Positions 62,218 to 64,000 of a stretch of 64,000 nucleotides of DNA are shown here, one piece after another. Source of the DNA: Oligoflexus tunisiensis (lineage in GTDB: Bacteria > Bdellovibrionota_B > Oligoflexia > Oligoflexales > Oligoflexaceae); NCBI RefSeq assembly GCF_001748245.1, contig NZ_BDFO01000001.1, positions 4,173,853-4,237,852 of the forward strand. Reading direction: 5' to 3'. A model generated the notes under the pieces. The model was not told where the DNA came from. It made no database searches and was given only the letters and a program-made list of their open reading frames with translations. The number at the start of each line of letters is the position of its first letter. The first letter of the stretch is position 1. Made by a program: the position numbers and the translations under genes.

Positions 62218-64000
62218 TTAAGCTGCACCTTTGGCAAATTTGACCGCCGCGAATTCATTCATGGTGGCGAAAGTCTCCGCCCCATCATTACGCCCAATCC
62301 GATTGACCTGTAGCACCCCCGTGGCACTTTCCAGAAGAACCGCCACCCGCGCAAAGTTCGTGGCCACGGCCAGTCGTAGCTTCAGCATGGCATTCTCGAA
62401 ATCCGGGTCATTTCTCTGCGACGCCTGGCGCATATCAACTATGACACCATAGCTACTATATTTGTTCTGCATAAGCGCAATCATGCGCTCGTTGCTCGCA
62501 ATGAGTTCACCGATGACCGTGATCGGCGTCGGCGTGCGCCGCAGAATAACGATCCTCTCGCGGGAATGCTCCTCAAAGGTCCAATAGAGATCCGTCATGA
62601 GTATATGAATCTCGTCCAGCTGCCAGGGCCTGATTTCCATTTGGTGCCGATCCTGCTCACGCTTCCAGCCCATGTCATGGAACAGATTACGGGCCTCACG
62701 GTAGTAAGTCTCGAAGGCTGTGGGGAACTGCCGCAGCTCAGCCAGAAGGTTCTGGCCACCTTCCTCCAGCGCCTGGGACTGGAAGCTTTCAAAAATTTCG
62801 ATCCCCCGCTTCAGGCCTCTTTTGATGGTCAAAAGCAAACGCCGATCCATGTCCTCAATGCGCGTGCAGGCCAGAATCAGCGCCTGCCTGCGCGGATCAT
62901 CCTGGGGGCTTTGTTCGGCGATCAGCTCGTCCAGAAGATCGTTCATCGCACTCGACAGAGCGACGGGAAACTTGGCGTCCAGACCCTCGTGAATGGCCAT
63001 GATCACATCCCGCATCCACAGCTGTTCGTTCCGCGTTGACATCATGCCACTGGTCAGTTCCCAGATCTCAATGAAGGGTTGTCCGCCTAATTCCTGAGCA
63101 TAGGACAGAATAAAACGCTGATGGGTTTCGATGGACCTTTGAATCTTATAAAGCGTTCGCTCTTCGGCGCTCTCTCCCCGGGTCGTCGAGCTTTTCTGCA
63201 GAGACTGGTCGAGATTCAAGGCGTTTTCCATTTCCACGACCAGATAGAGGATGCCGATCCATTTGCGATACAGCGCGGAAACACCCACAACGGATTGAAT
63301 GCCGCGCAGATGAACGGCTCGGGCGGCTCCCTTGAAATCCAGCTGGCGCACCACACCGATCTCATACATATCGCGCATGGCTTCAATCTCGGAATGACCA
63401 TGATGAACCTTGATGAAGCCCTGCGTGGCGTCAAGGCCACAGTAGTTGGCCAGAACGGTGTTGCCACCGGGATGCAGGCCAATAAAGTCCGTCACATCAT
63501 AAACAACATCGTCGATGATCAGCCAGTAACCATTGGCGGCATTATTCCGATCCACCACTTCGGAAATATCAAACGAGGTCCGTTCGGTATCCCAGGAGCG
63601 GGCGTGTGTGAAAATTTCCTGCATAAAGCGGCCTTCCGCCGCGATGCGACAAAGGCTTTCATGTGAGGCTGCCAGGCGTTCGTCGGTATCGCCTTCAAAG
63701 AAGTCCGAGAATGCGGTTTTCAAGGCACCGTGAATGCTCTTGGCAAAGCGGGTCCTTCCGCAGATATAAAGATAGGCGCCCTGGCCGCCATCTTCCGGCT
63801 TTTGCAGCATCTTCCAAAGCACGGAGGCATTGGCCTTGTCGAGCAGGAGATCCTGAATATGACCTCGGGGGTTGGGTTCATAAACAAACGAACCATGATT
63901 CGCCGAGGATTTTTGAAAGACCGGACGCGCATCCTCCTGCGAGAACAGCGTGTCGAGTTTGATCATGCCGCTGGCAAGACCGGGCAGGAGGTCATCCTGA
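62218..64000 (-). CDS. Diflavin reductase-cytochrome b5 fusion, cut by the right edge
   Basis: The frame remains open to the window end without a start being required, so the N-terminus is missing. The first visible 110 residues match the end of a ferredoxin/cytochrome P450 reductase NADPH-binding domain (FSQEDARP, then QDLLLDKANASVLWKML and AYLYICG). Residues 125-220 form a cytochrome b5 domain with axial His in LHPGGN and in KVHHGHS. The remaining 370 residues are helical with a final STAS-like stretch (GVIVDMRQASQRNDPDFENAM). The upstream part should contain FAD- and perhaps FMN-binding domains. It is probably a soluble electron-transfer or sensing protein. ATG 63966 is an internal Met, not the start. 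Confidence 0.7.
   Translation of the reverse strand, partial: QDDLLPGLASGMIKLDTLFSQEDARPVFQKSSANHGSFVYEPNPRGHIQDLLLDKANASVLWKMLQKPEDGGQGAYLYICGRTRFAKSIHGALKTAFSDFFEGDTDERLAASHESLCRIAAEGRFMQEIFTHARSWDTERTSFDISEVVDRNNAANGYWLIIDDVVYDVTDFIGLHPGGNTVLANYCGLDATQGFIKVHHGHSEIEAMRDMYEIGVVRQLDFKGAARAVHLRGIQSVVGVSALYRKWIGILYLVVEMENALNLDQSLQKSSTTRGESAEERTLYKIQRSIETHQRFILSYAQELGGQPFIEIWELTSGMMSTRNEQLWMRDVIMAIHEGLDAKFPVALSSAMNDLLDELIAEQSPQDDPRRQALILACTRIEDMDRRLLLTIKRGLKRGIEIFESFQSQALEEGGQNLLAELRQFPTAFETYYREARNLFHDMGWKREQDRHQMEIRPWQLDEIHILMTDLYWTFEEHSRERIVILRRTPTPITVIGELIASNERMIALMQNKYSSYGVIVDMRQASQRNDPDFENAMLKLRLAVATNFARVAVLLESATGVLQVNRIGRNDGAETFATMNEFAAVKFAKGAA

Overview
The window looks like a chromosome segment from a free-living Gram-negative bacterium of the Bdellovibrionota/Oligoflexia kind (Oligoflexus-like). 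This is an inference. It rests on moderate GC, many lipobox signal peptides, several large 7TMR-DISM and CheA-like signalling proteins, and lipoproteins and beta-barrel-like proteins that resemble no familiar family. No rRNA, tRNA, CRISPR array or intact mobile element was seen.

Layout. 1-3460: a lipoprotein c-type cytochrome cut by the left edge, a frameshifted DUF642-like lipoprotein, a truncated phosphate-binding-like gene and a possible outer-membrane protein. 3500-15800: a catabolic locus with a TetR regulator and a FadH-type 2,4-dienoyl-CoA reductase on the minus strand. Divergent from them is an atuABCDEF-like operon plus a second acyl-CoA dehydrogenase on the plus strand. Gene order matches the acyclic-terpene (citronellol/geraniol) pathway of Pseudomonas. 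A strong dyad operator lies between the two arms.

16240-20535 is the most novel part. It is a compact operon with a secreted trypsin-like protease, a 111-residue putative RiPP precursor carrying three aromatic-Asp-Arg tripeptides, a radical SAM/SPASM enzyme, a 2-oxoglutarate/Fe(II) oxygenase fused to a DUF6817-like helical domain, and a membrane-anchored protein. A perfect 10-bp hairpin separates the precursor from the maturase. A 17-bp dyad lies upstream. This looks like an undescribed cyclophane-type peptide system.

20740-35700 is mainly signalling: ArsR with a double SRPBCC protein, a solute-binding lipoprotein paired with a sensor kinase, a 7TMR CheA-like kinase, a Rieske/AIF-type flavoprotein, and a CheB-CheR-PAS-kinase flanked by two receiver proteins, one without its phosphoacceptor Asp. 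A PilZ gene carries an in-frame stop. 35700-37820 is gene-poor, with a possible transposase remnant. 37820-44520 holds envelope proteins: lipoproteins, a FecR-domain protein and a nine-module Cys-pair lipoprotein. 44590-47090 is a CpxA/CpxR/CpxP-like stress system with a triple GTTAC box between its divergent arms. 47560-64000 holds an adenylate cyclase, a second 7TMR CheA-like kinase, small membrane proteins, an MFS transporter, a MEDS-domain hybrid kinase, two glutathione S-transferases, a 7TMR-SpoIIE phosphatase, a lipoprotein, and the C-terminal part of a diflavin reductase-cytochrome b5 fusion cut by the right edge.
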